Shown here one piece after another: positions 42,901 to 55,305 of a DNA stretch of 64,000 bases. How positions within the stretch are numbered: position 1 is the stretch's first letter; each line of letters begins with the position of its first letter. This stretch comes from Eutrigla gurnardus. Lineage: Eukaryota; Chordata; Actinopteri; Perciformes; Triglidae. A program made the position numbers and the translations under genes. The notes under the pieces were generated by a model. It ran no database searches. It was not told where the DNA came from and saw only the letters and a program-made list of their open reading frames with translations. The DNA is taken from positions 16,062,959-16,126,958 of the forward strand of contig OY741276.1 of the NCBI GenBank assembly GCA_963514095.1, given 5' to 3'.

Positions 42901-42909
42901 CCCCGAGCT
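42856..42909 (-). CDS. tjp2: tjp2 exon 2 (main start codon)
   Basis: 54 nt, phase 0 both ends, [18 protein letters not shown]. The ATG at 42898-42900 matches the short ZO-2 start; the three codons before it are in frame and are used if an upstream coding first exon is spliced on. Acceptor TTCCTACAG, donor GTGAGT. Confidence 0.92.
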
Positions 42910-43385
42910 CTGTAGGAACACACACACACACCACAGCAGTTTAGCACACGCTGCACAGCAACGCCAGCTATGGGATTAACGAGTCATTTTATAACGTTTT
43001 TCATAATGCTTTTTGATCTTTAGACAGGTAGTACATATGCTGTATAAATGCACAGAACTACACACTCCACTGATCTGCGTGCAGTAACTTATAGATCACT
43101 TGTAGCTGCAGCACGTACAAGTGGAAAACAGACCCAGATTAACCCAGATTAACACACATACACACGCATGCACGCACACACACACACGAGAAAAAGGGCG
43201 TGTGTGAACTAAACTGACCTCTGTGAAAGAACAGTATCACGTCAATAACAGCAGCACAGAAGCTGCATGTTGTCGTGCCTGTCTCGCTGCCTGTCTGCTG
43301 TATCATCGTAATTGGAAAACACACATCCGTCCTCATCGCTTTCCAACTCATCAGACACACACACACACACACCCACACACACCCA

Positions 43386-43480
<95 letters not shown>

Positions 43481-46400
43481 TGCCCAGAGTGCTAAAACAT
43501 TGACTTGAGGGAACCGGAAGTGTAAAAATGCTGAGTCACTTCAGAGTTTTGGGACTCTGAGTGAAATTACAAGAGGTTTCCCTTCATTCTGCCTCCTCTG
43601 GTTTCTTGAGTGAGATGGTTGGGGAGAAAACAACAAAAAACATTGCTTTTTTACATTACACTGCGCGTACTAGTGATATAATTTGCTTTATAATAAGGGT
43701 TGAGAGCCACCGTAAGCCACCGGAGTTGTTAATCCCTGCGAGGTGTTAATCACTTCGTCATTAAGAAAATCCCACCAGCATCAAAAGCTCGTCCATTTTA
43801 AAATGTCTGAACTGAAATCAGTACTCAGGCACCGTTTTCCCAAAGCTTCACACGTACACGAGCCGTGCAGAAAATTACACTTTGCCACATTGTCGGTTTG
43901 TCAGCGCTGTTAACAGCTGACGTCACCGTGGCGTTCGGTAACACGTGCAATAAAGCACACTTCTGATCACAACCAATCACAGCTGGTTAATGCATTTCAT
44001 CTCATTTGCATTTCCCACACCGTTATCGGAACAATGATGGAAATCAATAGATTGAAGATGCTATAAACTGAGATTTTTTGCTTTAAAAGTTTAACGGTTG
44101 CAGCTCAAGTTAATATAGTCAGTAATCCTTTTCCCCAGGAATAAAAACAAGAAAACACCCAATGTGCCTGTTTGCTGCATAATGAACATCCGTCCTCAAA
44201 TAGCATCATGTTCCTTCTCTATCGCTGCACAGCGTCGTGTTCATTCGCGAGTTTGAGCAGATCTCCCTCCAGCAGAGACGACCAGCAGACTGAATAAAAC
44301 ATGACACCGTCTCCGACAGCTGATTACGTGGCAACGTTTTGCGGCCGACAGCTGGACGTCCCACACTGATCCAACCGACCGAGCTCAAGACGCAAGTAAC
44401 ATCCTGCAGCTCGAGCATCCGGCCAGGTGTGGACGTCCCGGACTCCCCGAGGTTCCCACATCACCTGTCCTATCCTGTCCGATTACTGAAGAACCTGACA
44501 TCCAGGACCGAGACCCCCGGGGACCTGGTTGGAGCCAAACTACAGCCAGCTGCTGCTGCTTCCTCCAACTATCACGTTCATCATCACTCGACTCGTCACA
44601 CTCATTCACCCTCACATCAATGTATCATCATTTGTATTGAGAAAGTGCTTTTTCTACAAAAATATGTAGCTCTAAGACAGGGCACTTAATGTATTTTATA
44701 CTGAATGAATTAGCTCCGCAGCTAACAGACTTTTCCTTCCTCAGAACTCTTCACCCTTGGTGAAACCGAGATGAGGAGGGAAACAGGCAGGATAGTAACA
44801 CAGCGCTGCAACGCACCTTTAAAAATGTAAAACCTGCAAATTAAGTCAGAACTTAACAAAACATCCGTGTTGCTGCTCGATGCTCAGAACATCCTCCTCC
44901 AAACCGAGAGGTCCAGGATTCACTCCAGCATGTTTGGTTGAGGATTATATCCTACCGCTAACAACATTTTTTAGTTATTTTTTTACTTTTATTGCATTTT
45001 GTTTTCAGGACTCAGTCCAGAAATCCTACAACATCATCAGTCTCTACCATCTTAAACTTTTCCTTTGGCAAAATGAATCTGTGTGATGGTGTGACAACGC
45101 CGTCCGAATCAGAGCCCATCTGTGATTGAGGGATTGCCTCCACATGGCTCTCAACATGGAGACGGCTGAGCCTGCGGTTAGCAGCTAACAGCGCTAGCAA
45201 GAGTACAGACAAGTGTTCACAGTGATTCTGTGGACGGCGGTTATCAGCCGTTACCACCGTACGAGCTCGGAGCGGAGCAGCTCCATCATCTATTAATATT
45301 CCTGTATGACATCACACAGCGAGGCTCTGGAACACTGATGTGTTCTCTCCTCCACAAACGATCTCCCGCCGCCGTCGAAGAGCACAATTATTAAACGCCA
45401 CCGCATTGATGGAAGCATCACCGAATGTGTCAGAGTCTCGCCTCGCTGCGTCTCCGTTGCAGGAAACGCATCACAACACATCACGCTGACGTCCAGACGG
45501 ATCAGCGCAGGCCGCACCGGTTGACCAACTCATGAATGCACATCAATAGTTCATCAACTCGTTCATTCACATTTATTTCCTCACAGCCGACTCTGCTAAA
45601 GCAATTTCCTGGAACATGAAAACATCAAAACCCCGACAGCTTTACGGTGGTGAAGATATGGCGGCGCCCGCTGGACCTTCTGGGTCGGCCACAGATTTGT
45701 ACGATGATGGATGTTTCTGAAGTAATATGAATCATTTTAGAGGGACATTTGCAGAATGATTGAGAGGTGAACTGAAATGTAGTCATTTAGGGGAGAAAAT
45801 GACAATCACTTAAAATCATTGCTCACATTAACGTGAAGAATTGATCTGCAACGAGCAAAAGGCTGGTGGAGCTATTTCACTGATTACACGGTTTCTTCAC
45901 TGTTTCATAAAACTCACCCAGCTTTGAGATTCAAATGACAGGACAAAAGGAAGAAGTTCAGTGGACAGAGGTGCAAGGAAATACACAAAAGCCACACAGG
46001 CAGGACTGAAGGTTTTTGAAAAATATATTGCAATTGCGATTCTGCTGTATTACAGAGACTGGTTACATCATTATCCTCATTTTCATTGAAAAACATATGA
46101 AAATGATTATTGCATGCAAAATATTGCAGTAGGCTATATTTCTATCAAATGTATTGTGCAGCATGATACACAATCTATCTATATGACAGTACAGCTGTTT
46201 TCTGATGATCTCTGTAACATGGACTTATTCAATCATCATATACCACAGATATCATGATGATCCAGTCTAAACTGACTTCTGGATGTTGCACCATCATGTA
46301 ACTTCATCAATCGCAGTATTTAAAGTCTAGAGTCTTCAACTTATTCACCATTAAGTGAATACGAAATTACTTACAAATTCAGACAAAGCTTTAGAAATAT

Positions 46401-46660
46401 CACCGGCAACATCGACATCAAACATTAAGTCTAAACAGCCCAAAGTTATCAGCAAATGAACATTGCCTGGTGAGAGAAATCAGCTACTGGTCTTTTTTTT
46501 CCCATTTGAGTTCCAGTTGCTCATTCCGGCCATAAATCCAATCTCATAAATCCTCCATGTGAAAGACCTCTACGTCTTTCACATTCAACTAATTCAAATG
46601 AATACATACAAGTCCACACACCACGCTAGCATCTATCCATTCATCCATCCTTTCACGCGT
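42910..46660. other. tjp2 5' intron, exon 2 to the internal CpG-rich segment
   Basis: No supportable exon. Contains the CA/GA compound repeat and scattered CpG-containing sequence near 45.1-45.5 kb without a convincing ORF. Confidence 0.5.
43353..43480. repeat. compound (CA)n-(GA)n microsatellite
   Basis: About 105 nt of CA with CCCACA interruptions running into about 22 nt of GA, upstream of tjp2 exon 2. Confidence 0.97.
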
Positions 46661-46665
46661 CCCAC

Positions 46666-46890
46666 CAATCTGAGCAGACAGGAGTTCCCAGCAGGTGCGT
46701 AGAGGACCACCAGGCTGCCTTTCAACTGTTCAGTGTCCAGCCCCCTCAGCTGGATCCTGGTCCCCCCACCGTCGCCTCCCCCTTCCCCGCGGCCATCTGA
46801 GGCCGCGGACTTGCCCGTCTCGGCCGGCCTGCACCGATGCCAGCTGGGGTAGCCGGTGCAGCAGCCGGTCGGCAGCCACTCCAGACTCAT
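46666..46890 (-). CDS. tjp2: candidate alternative first exon of tjp2 (b)
   Basis: A minus-strand ORF starts at an ATG with a good context (GCCATGAG) and reads MSLEWLPTGCCTGYPSWHRC through a Gly/Asp-rich stretch to RIQLRGLDTEQLKGS and LLRL, followed by a moderate donor GTGGGA. The exon leaves phase 0, which fits tjp2 exon 2. An acceptor-like GGTTTGACAG lies 42 nt upstream of the ATG, so it could also be an internal exon. I do not recognise the peptide. Confidence 0.35.
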
Positions 46891-47290
46891 GGCTAGTGGG
46901 GGATCCTCCTCGGCCCCCCTGCCCTGTCAAACCCGCAGCCCTGGCTAGCGCGATCCCCCTTCGGCATCGTCTGGCTCACTTTGGGGAGTTCAGACGGCAT
47001 CGCAAGCAAAGTCAGCTTCCCACTGGAGCAAGCGCTTTAACCTCCCTGCCGCTGAGTCCTACCTCCAATCTGGATTAAGCGTGTGCGGCGGCGGATTAGC
47101 CGAGCCCCGGGAGGGAGGAGAGACTAAAAATAACAGCAGACTCACAGCGCCACCTCCACCTCCTCCTGCCGCCGTCCCGCGGAGAGTCCTGAGCGCTCGC
47201 ACCGCGCTCCTCCACTTCCTGCACAGGCCGGATGACATGGCCAGGTAGGAAGCGGGATCCCCGGGTTCAAAGGGAGAGACGGGCTCAATG
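46700..47290 (-). promoter_or_regulatory. tjp2: internal CpG-rich segment, probable alternative tjp2 promoter
   Basis: About 550 nt of CpG-dense sequence within AT-richer DNA, containing both candidate first exons. Human TJP2 is known to use two promoters. No TATA box was identified. Confidence 0.5.
47146..47238 (-). CDS. tjp2: candidate alternative first exon of tjp2 (a)
   Basis: 93 nt from ATG (47236-47238) to a consensus donor GTGAGT: MSSGLCRKWRSAVRALRTLR then a Gly-rich stretch. It leaves phase 0, so it joins exon 2 as ...[15 protein letters not shown], adding 34 residues to the protein. It lies in a CpG-rich block consistent with a promoter. The pattern L-x-R-x-W-x-x-A-V-x-x-L-R resembles an alternative ZO-2 N-terminus I recall from mammals, but I cannot verify that. 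Basic and possibly amphipathic. Confidence 0.55.
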
Positions 47291-48167
47291 AACTGCCCAC
47301 TGCAGCAACCCGTCCTCCCTCTGTCTGTCACTCTGCACACTATCCTGCTGCTTTTTACTCTGCCTCTCTCACACTCTCTCTCACTCGCTCGCTCTCTCAC
47401 TCTCTCACTTAACTCAAGCACACTCACATTTGTTTACCGTACTTGTGAGGACTGTGTCCTGACTTTACTCACTCCCGAGTGAACCACAGTCAACATTTAG
47501 TCATTATTTCTTAATGTGCGTTGTTGCCTTGTTCACGCTCGATTGTTCTCTTTGCTCCATAAATTAGAATATACCGTCACTCAACAGCCATGGAAAATTC
47601 CTTTTTCGGCATGTTTTTAGGATTAAAATGTTGTAAAAAGAAAAAACAGGCTTCAAAATATGGAAAGGAACAGGAAACAGCAAAGTGTGGTGTATAAAAG
47701 TGCTACTGAAGTGGAGATTTCCGGATTTTGTAAAATTCCATTAATTTTGATGGTCTAGTACGTAGGATTTGGTGACATCTAGTGGTGAGGAAGCAGACTG
47801 GAACCAACTGAAACTTTTCCTACGGTTCCTTAATGCATTCATCACTGAATATTCAAGCTGTGACCTGAACATAAAGGCTCTGGTCACATTAATGCGTCTG
47901 CTACGGAGCTCCAGCAGGCGTCTTCATGTTTGCAGTATGATGACAACTTACAAACAGCCGTGTGGTTATTTAATGTTGCCAACGCTAGAAAAAGAACCCT
48001 GTCTGCCTGCAGGCCCTCACTGGACCTTTAAAATGGACGAACCAGGTTGGTCTGCTCTCAGGTGGGTCTCTCAATAATTCATGCATCGAAAGTACTCGGC
48101 AAGATATAATGCAGAACTCAGAAACTTGTGCGTGCCAACACTTTGACTCATTACCATATTTCATTGA

Positions 48168-48345
48168 ATTACCCTGATGAGGCTAACCTGCATGTCTTTG
48201 GACTGTGGGAGGAAGCTGGAGAACCCGGAGAACCCGAGGAGAACCCGGGGAGAAGCCGAGGAGAACCCACGCTAACACAGGGAGAACATGCAGACTCCAC
48301 ACAGATGGGACTCTGACGGTCGGTGGGTTCAAACCCAGAACACAT
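48168..48345 (+). repeat. dispersed teleost repeat (CATGTCTTTGGACTGTGGGAGG type)
   Basis: CATGTCTTTGGACTGTGGGA, GGAAGCTGGAGAACCCGGAG, then GGGAGAACATGCAGACTCCA: a sequence that I know as one of the most frequent interspersed repeats in fish and other vertebrates. The middle carries a local duplication of GAGAACCC(G)GGGAG units. Confidence 0.75.
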
Positions 48346-48656
48346 GACTCATTAAATGGCATTAATAAGTGATCCACTCACACGACATCTGCATTATGAA
48401 TACCAGTCGCATCCCAGGTCGCTGATTGGCCGAGAGTGTCGCTAGTTAAAAAAAAAAATACAGATCGACTTGTGTAAATCAAAGCAGAGTGGGAAAAAGA
48501 GTCACTACACCATCAGCCCCGCCGCCTGCTTTAAACCCTATGGTATGACCTCGGCCTGTCATCGCACTGGCAGCACCCACAGCATCGACAGTCAGTGTGT
48601 GTGTGTGTGGAGTACACAAGGCCAACGGGGGAAAAGGGGGGAAATGCTGGACGGTG

Positions 48657-48658
<2 letters not shown>

Positions 48659-48733
<75 letters not shown>
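48659..48733. repeat. (GA)37 microsatellite
   Basis: About 75 nt of perfect GA, polypurine on the plus strand. Confidence 0.97.
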
Positions 48734-48737
<4 letters not shown>

Positions 48738-48803
48738 GAGGAGGAGAAACGGTGGAGCTGAGAGAGAGGAGGAGGAGGAGAAACGGTGGAGCTGAGAGAG
48801 AGG
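48732..48803. repeat. tandem duplication of a 36-nt polypurine unit
   Basis: Two copies of a unit containing GGAGGAGGAGAAACGGTGGA then GCTGAGAGAGAG directly follow the GA tract. Confidence 0.9.
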
Positions 48804-50354
48804 AAAGCCCTGCAGGAGATAACACAAAATGCAGCAGAATGAGAGATATGTAAGGGACATATCGTATTAGAAAAATACATATTAGCAGGGCCACCCTCAG
48901 TTTCCTGAATCTACTTAAATGTTCAGACGACAAAAAAAAAAGGGGGGTTTGTTATTAAGCTTTCTGGGAATTATCTATAGTAAAACATAATGGTCCAAAA
49001 GTATGTAGAATGGCACTTGAAACTCGTATCTTTTATTCACAATGTGTCTCTTTATCCTGCTGCATAATATATACGAGCATCCTGACCGGCACACTGCTCC
49101 TGAAACCAGGATGAGGTTTATACGATTACCTCAGGATATGAATATGCATGAATACACACCGTATTGCGGTGGTTGGACATGAGCTTACAAACCAGTAAGG
49201 TCCCGATGTTCTCAGACTGCACGAGGAAGACGACGTTGCAAGCAGCGCCAGTAACACTCATTCATTTATCAACATGAGGGGGGAAGAAGTTCAAACCGAG
49301 GATTAAAACACAGAATTAATCTTTAAAAAAAAAAACATCAGTTATTCTGAAGAATTAATGGAGGTGATGAGGGTTCACGGCTATCTGCTGGCGTCTTCTG
49401 TGTTGTCCATAATGACATGAGGAGCTGTGAGACGGGGATGAAAGGAGGCTAAGTCTCAATGTGCAGATCCACAGTGGAAAATACGAGCTGACTGAAGCAT
49501 CACGTGTGGAAGGAGGAGAATCTTTACGTTGGATACAAACACCATGAATCGTGTTCTGGCTCTCTGCCATGCTGTTATCATCAACAGACAACCGTGTTTT
49601 CGATGTCAGCCTCGACTGCCTCCACACGAGGGCTTTAAAATGACAAAAAATAATAATTACCTTGGAATATTTGTTTTTAAAAAACATAAGGTTCAAACTA
49701 TTAAAAAAATCTATTCTCAGAGGCTGCAGACTCCAACCGACGTCTAGCGGTGTTCAGTAAAATTAAGCAGAGTGTGAAGTAGCGATGATGTAATTAGCTG
49801 CTAATTAAGTGTGGACAGGACCTGCAGCACTGCTTCGGTGTTAACTACGTGTTCACACTCGTCGTAGAAATAACAGGACAGTTAATAAACACAGATCCAA
49901 GTCTCCACTACTGGATTTTGCATGGACATCATGGAGTCTACTATTATTATTGATTTTAGTCCTATTATTTCGTCTGTCCGTTTCTCTCTCCATCAATTAT
50001 TTAGAATTGACGTTGAGCTATCGCCACTGAACCTTCCCATCTTCCTGTATTTGTTTCACATTACATCCAACTAGAAAATGGAGACGCTACGAGGCTTTTA
50101 ATATGAAAAATCTTTTGTTTCAAGTAAACATTTATATTCATTAGCAGAGCAATGAATATATATAACATGACAGCAGGTCAATGCAACAGCAACTTCAAAC
50201 TGGAGCAGATGAGAAAAATGGGAGGCTTCTTACTGGTATATAAAAACTGGTATATTTTATTTATTTATATATCATTTAGAAGTGATAATGCTTCCAGCTT
50301 CTTCATTGTGAGGAGTTTCTGCTTTTCTATGTTATAATCACTTTGAACGTAAAC

Positions 50355-50486
50355 CTGGGGTTCTGGGTTCTTGGTTCTGGGATTTTGGTTCTGGGGTTCT
50401 GGGGTCTTGGTTCTGGGGTCTTGGTTCTGGGGTTCTGGGATCTTGGTTCTGGGGTCTTGGTTCTGGGTTCTTGGATCTGGGTTCTG
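50355..50486. repeat. GGTTCTGGG minisatellite
   Basis: About 130 nt of imperfect 9-11-nt units (GGTTCTGGG, GTCTTGGTTCTG, ATCTTGG) in the tjp2 5' intron. Confidence 0.93.
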
Positions 50487-52594
50487 TGAATGGCTGGTGG
50501 ATACTCTTTGTCATTAGTTTGGACATTGATAGAATAAAGGATTAAATGTCTAGTGTAACGTACTCTTTAAATTAAACTGTGCAATGACTGGCTTTGTTCT
50601 CATTCCTCCAGCAGGGGACTCCGGATTACGTCGCTTAATCCTCCACTTTTTGTCAGTTAAAGTGGATCCACGTTTTCCATCAGACTTTTTTTCAACTTTG
50701 TCTCGACCCGGTTCCTTAAAAGCTGAGAGCAACTCCTGAAATTGTTTTACCTCATTTCTTATTGAAACGCTTTTTGCCCTTGTTGTTGTAAATATTTCAG
50801 GCATTATCTTTCCATCATAAATAAAGAAGAAGGCTCCTCAAAGAGCCGTAGAGAGAGCAGGCTAATGGGACGAGGGGAGGACGAGGAGAAGACTACGCTC
50901 GACCGGAGAGGAGACCGGATCTCGACCTGTCCACAAACAGCGGTGGACGTCTAGTGCATGCTGGGAAAGAAGAAGAGGACATTTACTGCTCAGCATGACC
51001 GACACGACCCGGTTCCGATTCTCCCGTGCCTCCCCTCCCTGGAGCCGGCCACACCGGCTCGCCTGCTCCAGCGTGGACCGGCAGAGATGCTCCAGCAATG
51101 TGGACTGACCTAATTTAAGGGGTCGGTCCACATCGGGCCCTGCCAGGAGTTTCTGGTGAACCGGCATGATTTTGTTTGATTTTGCCGGAATCCAGCCAAA
51201 GCATTAAGATTATAGAAATGGCCAATCTGCTGGCTGGTGGTCTCGTTCGCTTATGTAGGTCAGAGGCATCGGTATCAAAATGAGACTTTCATAACCAGTT
51301 AAAAGTTCCTCTCATTAACTTTCAAATAGATAAATGACTTCACTTTTTAACCGACTCTTTAAACTGCAGCACGGATACAGACATTAAGTCCTCTAGACTG
51401 GTTCATCATATTCCTTTTAAAAAAGAAAAAAAGAAAGATTGACTATCAGGAGCGGCATGCAGAGCTCACCCGTCTGTCCCGCCGTGTTGAGAGGGAGAGG
51501 AGCGAGGGAGAGATAGTGTTGTGGTAAAGTGAGAGAGAAGGCTTTCATTAAAATGGAAGTTTAATCTTCAAAGAGGAGCTGAGAGGCTGCGGCGCCCAGG
51601 GATTCCCTATCGGTGACCTTTCCAGCCCACGTCGGTCCAGAGAAGGACGAGTCGGCGGAGGAGGAGGAGGCGACTGCTGGAAGAGCCGAGGAGGAATCAG
51701 ATACGAGACGGGTCTCTGGATCACACTTGGAAATGTTAAAGTGACTCCCAGCTATAAGGAGACATTTGACAGCACTGATTACACTGATGTTTCCAGTCAA
51801 TCAGCTGTTGTGCTCTATGACCAAATACATTTGGCTGCAGGTCAGCGTATCACTAAACCCACAAATATTCATCATGATCTCTATTCAGCCAATCACACGC
51901 CAGCTTATGTACTGTTCTTAGAGCCTGACCAAACGTAAAGTTAGCCTGAGGGGGGCGCCAGAGGAGAAGTCAGCAAAACCATTAGGATTCATCGTTTGCA
52001 GCCGTGTTTGCATTCAACTTCCAGGCAAATTTTAAGCAAACTTCTCGCAAAGGTCAGAAAAGAAGAATACCAACGTTTGCATCAGCAGGTTTGGAGCCAA
52101 TAAACTCAGCTACAGTGTAGTCTCATCAGATAGGCACGGCTGTAATCTGCCAGTATACAGAGTAGAAGAAGTGAAATTAAAACAAGTGGCTATTTATCCA
52201 ACCCATACCATAGTCATATGTTACTATCATTAGCCCAAAGACACAATTCCAACGACAGATCTGGGCTTGGAGCCACTGGACCTCCATGCTAAAGACACTA
52301 GCGTAGCTAACTAGCCGTAACACATCCGATACATGAATGACGTCATATCAGGACCCCAAAGTGTTATTAGATGTGATCTGTCTGGAAATATCCATTTAAA
52401 ATCTAGTATCGCTCGTGCTCTAATTACTATGAGGCAGCTGCAAAAAAAAATAAAAAACTTTCAACCACGTGACTGAAATCTGAGTGTCTTTTGGTTGTAA
52501 CCGACAGCTGATGCCTGGTTGCTTTGTCAAGCGCTGCACCTCCTCATTAAGGCCATAAAAGACCAACCATCAATCAATCTCTATCGACTGGCCA

Positions 52595-52619
52595 GTGTGT
52601 GTGTGTGTGTGTGTGTGTG
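52595..52619. repeat. (GT)n microsatellite
   Basis: About 25 nt of GT. Confidence 0.95.
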
Positions 52620-55258
52620 GTATGTTAATGTGCAGCTCTCTAAACAGGCAGCAGGTCAGGATACACACACATCTAATGAGGCGCGAGAGCTTTGAAGTTG
52701 AAACGCAGCTGCAGGAGCGGCTCTGAGAACAATGAAACCCGTCTGACATTAAAGCTTGAAAAAGGAAAGTATATCAAACTTCAAAAGAGATGATATGCTC
52801 TGCCCACGGTTTAAATTCTGTCAGACTCTGCACATGCAAGCCCGATCTGAACCTGGTGTTGAGGTTGAACCGGCCTGACAGCCGATGAGGTAAGATGTTC
52901 ATGGATCAAGGTGAGGGTCAAGGTCCTCCTGCTGCTTCAACTTATACATTAACTCCATTATTATGCAACCCTGTTAACATTCTCTGCTGTCAACCTGAGA
53001 GTCATGTGAATACATATCATCTCTGTGGTTCTAGTTCAGAGTTAGTCTGGAATAGGAGGAGAATGGGGTTGAAATCATGATATTTGCTCTCCATGTACAA
53101 CGGTTATAGGAAGTGAAAAAATAAATAAATAAATTACGGAGCAGGGGAGTGGGGTAATATTCAGAGAAAAAAATAAATTTAAGTCATAAATTTAGGAGAC
53201 ATAAACATGGATGTTTTCTGAGATTAAAGTGGTAAATTGAAATTCACTTTAACCATATGTTTCTACTAAACACACAGTTTATTAAAGGATCACGACCAAT
53301 TCACACTGGAATCTAATATTGGCCACAAAATAATATGAGATTTAGCAGCAAATTAAGCAACCTGTAGAGTCTGAGCATACTACCATTTTATCGCAGGTAT
53401 GACAGTATGGAAATGTTTGTCTATAAGCAGATAAACTGTGATCAAATGCCCCAATTCTCTGAAAAAGCAATAGCAACCTCAAAATGCTGGATCGGATGAG
53501 CTCCATTTAAGAGGCAAATTATCATCAAGGTCAATGTGAGGCAGAAAACAATGGTGATTTGTGGGTGGAGTAGAGAACCGTCACTACGGAGACGGATGGA
53601 GGAGCTCCACAAGTACAATGGAGAGAGTGTAGCATTACACGCAACACTGACCTGAAACCACACAATAGACATGTACACTCCGACCCGCACACACCAACAC
53701 ACAAACACAGAGTCACGTGCTCAAGGTCATGGGAACCAGTTCCATCCTGCCAGCAGTGAGCCATGTTAACACAACACACACAAACACAACACACACAAAC
53801 ACACCGGGTCAGTTCTCTACACACCAACGGCTGCAGGATTCATCCATCTTTTTCTGTCTGATTATAAAGAACCACATCAGTGTTCTGGCATGCTTTAATT
53901 TAATTACATAAACTTTACATTACGGCTAACCACAGTCTCATCTTATAGTTTAGTTGTTGGAAATGTTTGAATTGTTTGAAAGTGTCCCCTTCTTTCCATT
54001 CACTTCAGTAAATCTGCATGCAGACGGGAGGAGAGTCAAAAACGTAGTTTAAAAATGTGCATTAAGTTGCCAATTTTACATCACACTGACGTGAAAAGAA
54101 AACAAGCAAGTATTCAACAGTAAAATAAACAGTGGAAGATGACAAAAAGTGTTTTTATTAGACTAACAAGCCATGAATATATTGTAAATCATAAATAATC
54201 TCCTTTATCTCTTAGCTCTCCTATAAATGTGTACTATTTGTGTAGACTTTACACACATGTGAACAGGAAATCAACATAACTTAAATTGTTCCAGTGCATG
54301 ACAAACTTACTCAATGTTTTTTTCCAAAGATTTAATACACATTTTAAAGTTTCTCTAGCTTTTTCACCACCATGTTTCAACATCATCCAGCAGTCTGAAG
54401 CTCCTCCTCATCCTTTGTGTTTTGTATTGTTGGAAAGTCGTGTTCATAAACACCAAATTTCAGATTCCAAGTCTTAACCATTTTAAATAATGTACTGAGT
54501 ATTTAGTTGTTAATGCACCACAGACTGAACACCCACTCAGTTGCGGGGGCGGGAGCAGCAATCCAGTGGAGAACAATCCAATCCATCTGCTCATCACTGT
54601 ATTAGTCCAGAGCACCACTCCACCAGTAACGACTGAGTACCCCCCCCCCCCCCCTCCACAGCATAGGCTGCATCTCATTCAGGACTTGAGTTTAGACAAA
54701 GAGCTTCTTTTGAGCACAACACACAGCTCTCTTTCTTTAGAGTCTCTCGAGAGGCGGCCCACACTTATGTTTGTCCTGAAGGTGGCGCTACGAATGTGCA
54801 TGTGTGCGTACCAGTCCTTGGGATTTCTCAATCTAGCAACGAGGAACAAAAAGAAAGTCTGCTGTGTCTGTGGACCCAAGAACAACAGTGTAAGAGCTGC
54901 AGCTGCAGCGTGAACACAGTCGGCCTCTGTCCGGCACAGTGTGGAGACCCACTCATTGTGTTCAACAACTTCCACATGATACGCTGTGTATAAATGCCTC
55001 TTACCAATTTGCTCTGCTTGATGCGATAGACATCATTTAATTTGTTTGTTCAGGGCAAAGTAAACATGATTTTATCATTAAAAAAGCAATCGCTTTTATT
55101 GCTTGTAATTGAAATTAGGTCATCATTTAGTCATTTGATTATATCTTTTTTCCATAAATTGTTATGACTTTGTTTTTAAAACCCCAATAATGGTGTAGGT
55201 CCACCAGACATGCAGACACAGAATGAATACCGAGATGTAAACAACCAGGACGGAGCCG

Positions 55259-55305
55259 GGCAGACTGGCAGACCAGCAGACGGGCAGACCGGCAGACCAG
55301 CAGAC
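55259..55305. repeat. short tandem repeat, GGCAGACC/AGCAGAC units
   Basis: About five 8-9-nt units of CAGACC(G/A)GCAGAC type. Confidence 0.85.

Noticed and set aside
43139..43508. Cys-Val and Thr-His repeat ORFs
   Set aside because: Direct translation of the CA microsatellite.
48479..48933. Several overlapping ORFs of 100-130 codons
   Set aside because: Translate the GA tract and purine duplication (Arg-Glu, Leu-Ser runs); low complexity only.
51561..51800. 79-codon minus-strand ORF with Ser/Ala-rich sequence
   Set aside because: Looked like a possible tjp2 upstream exon, but no donor in a phase compatible with exon 2 and no recognisable motif.
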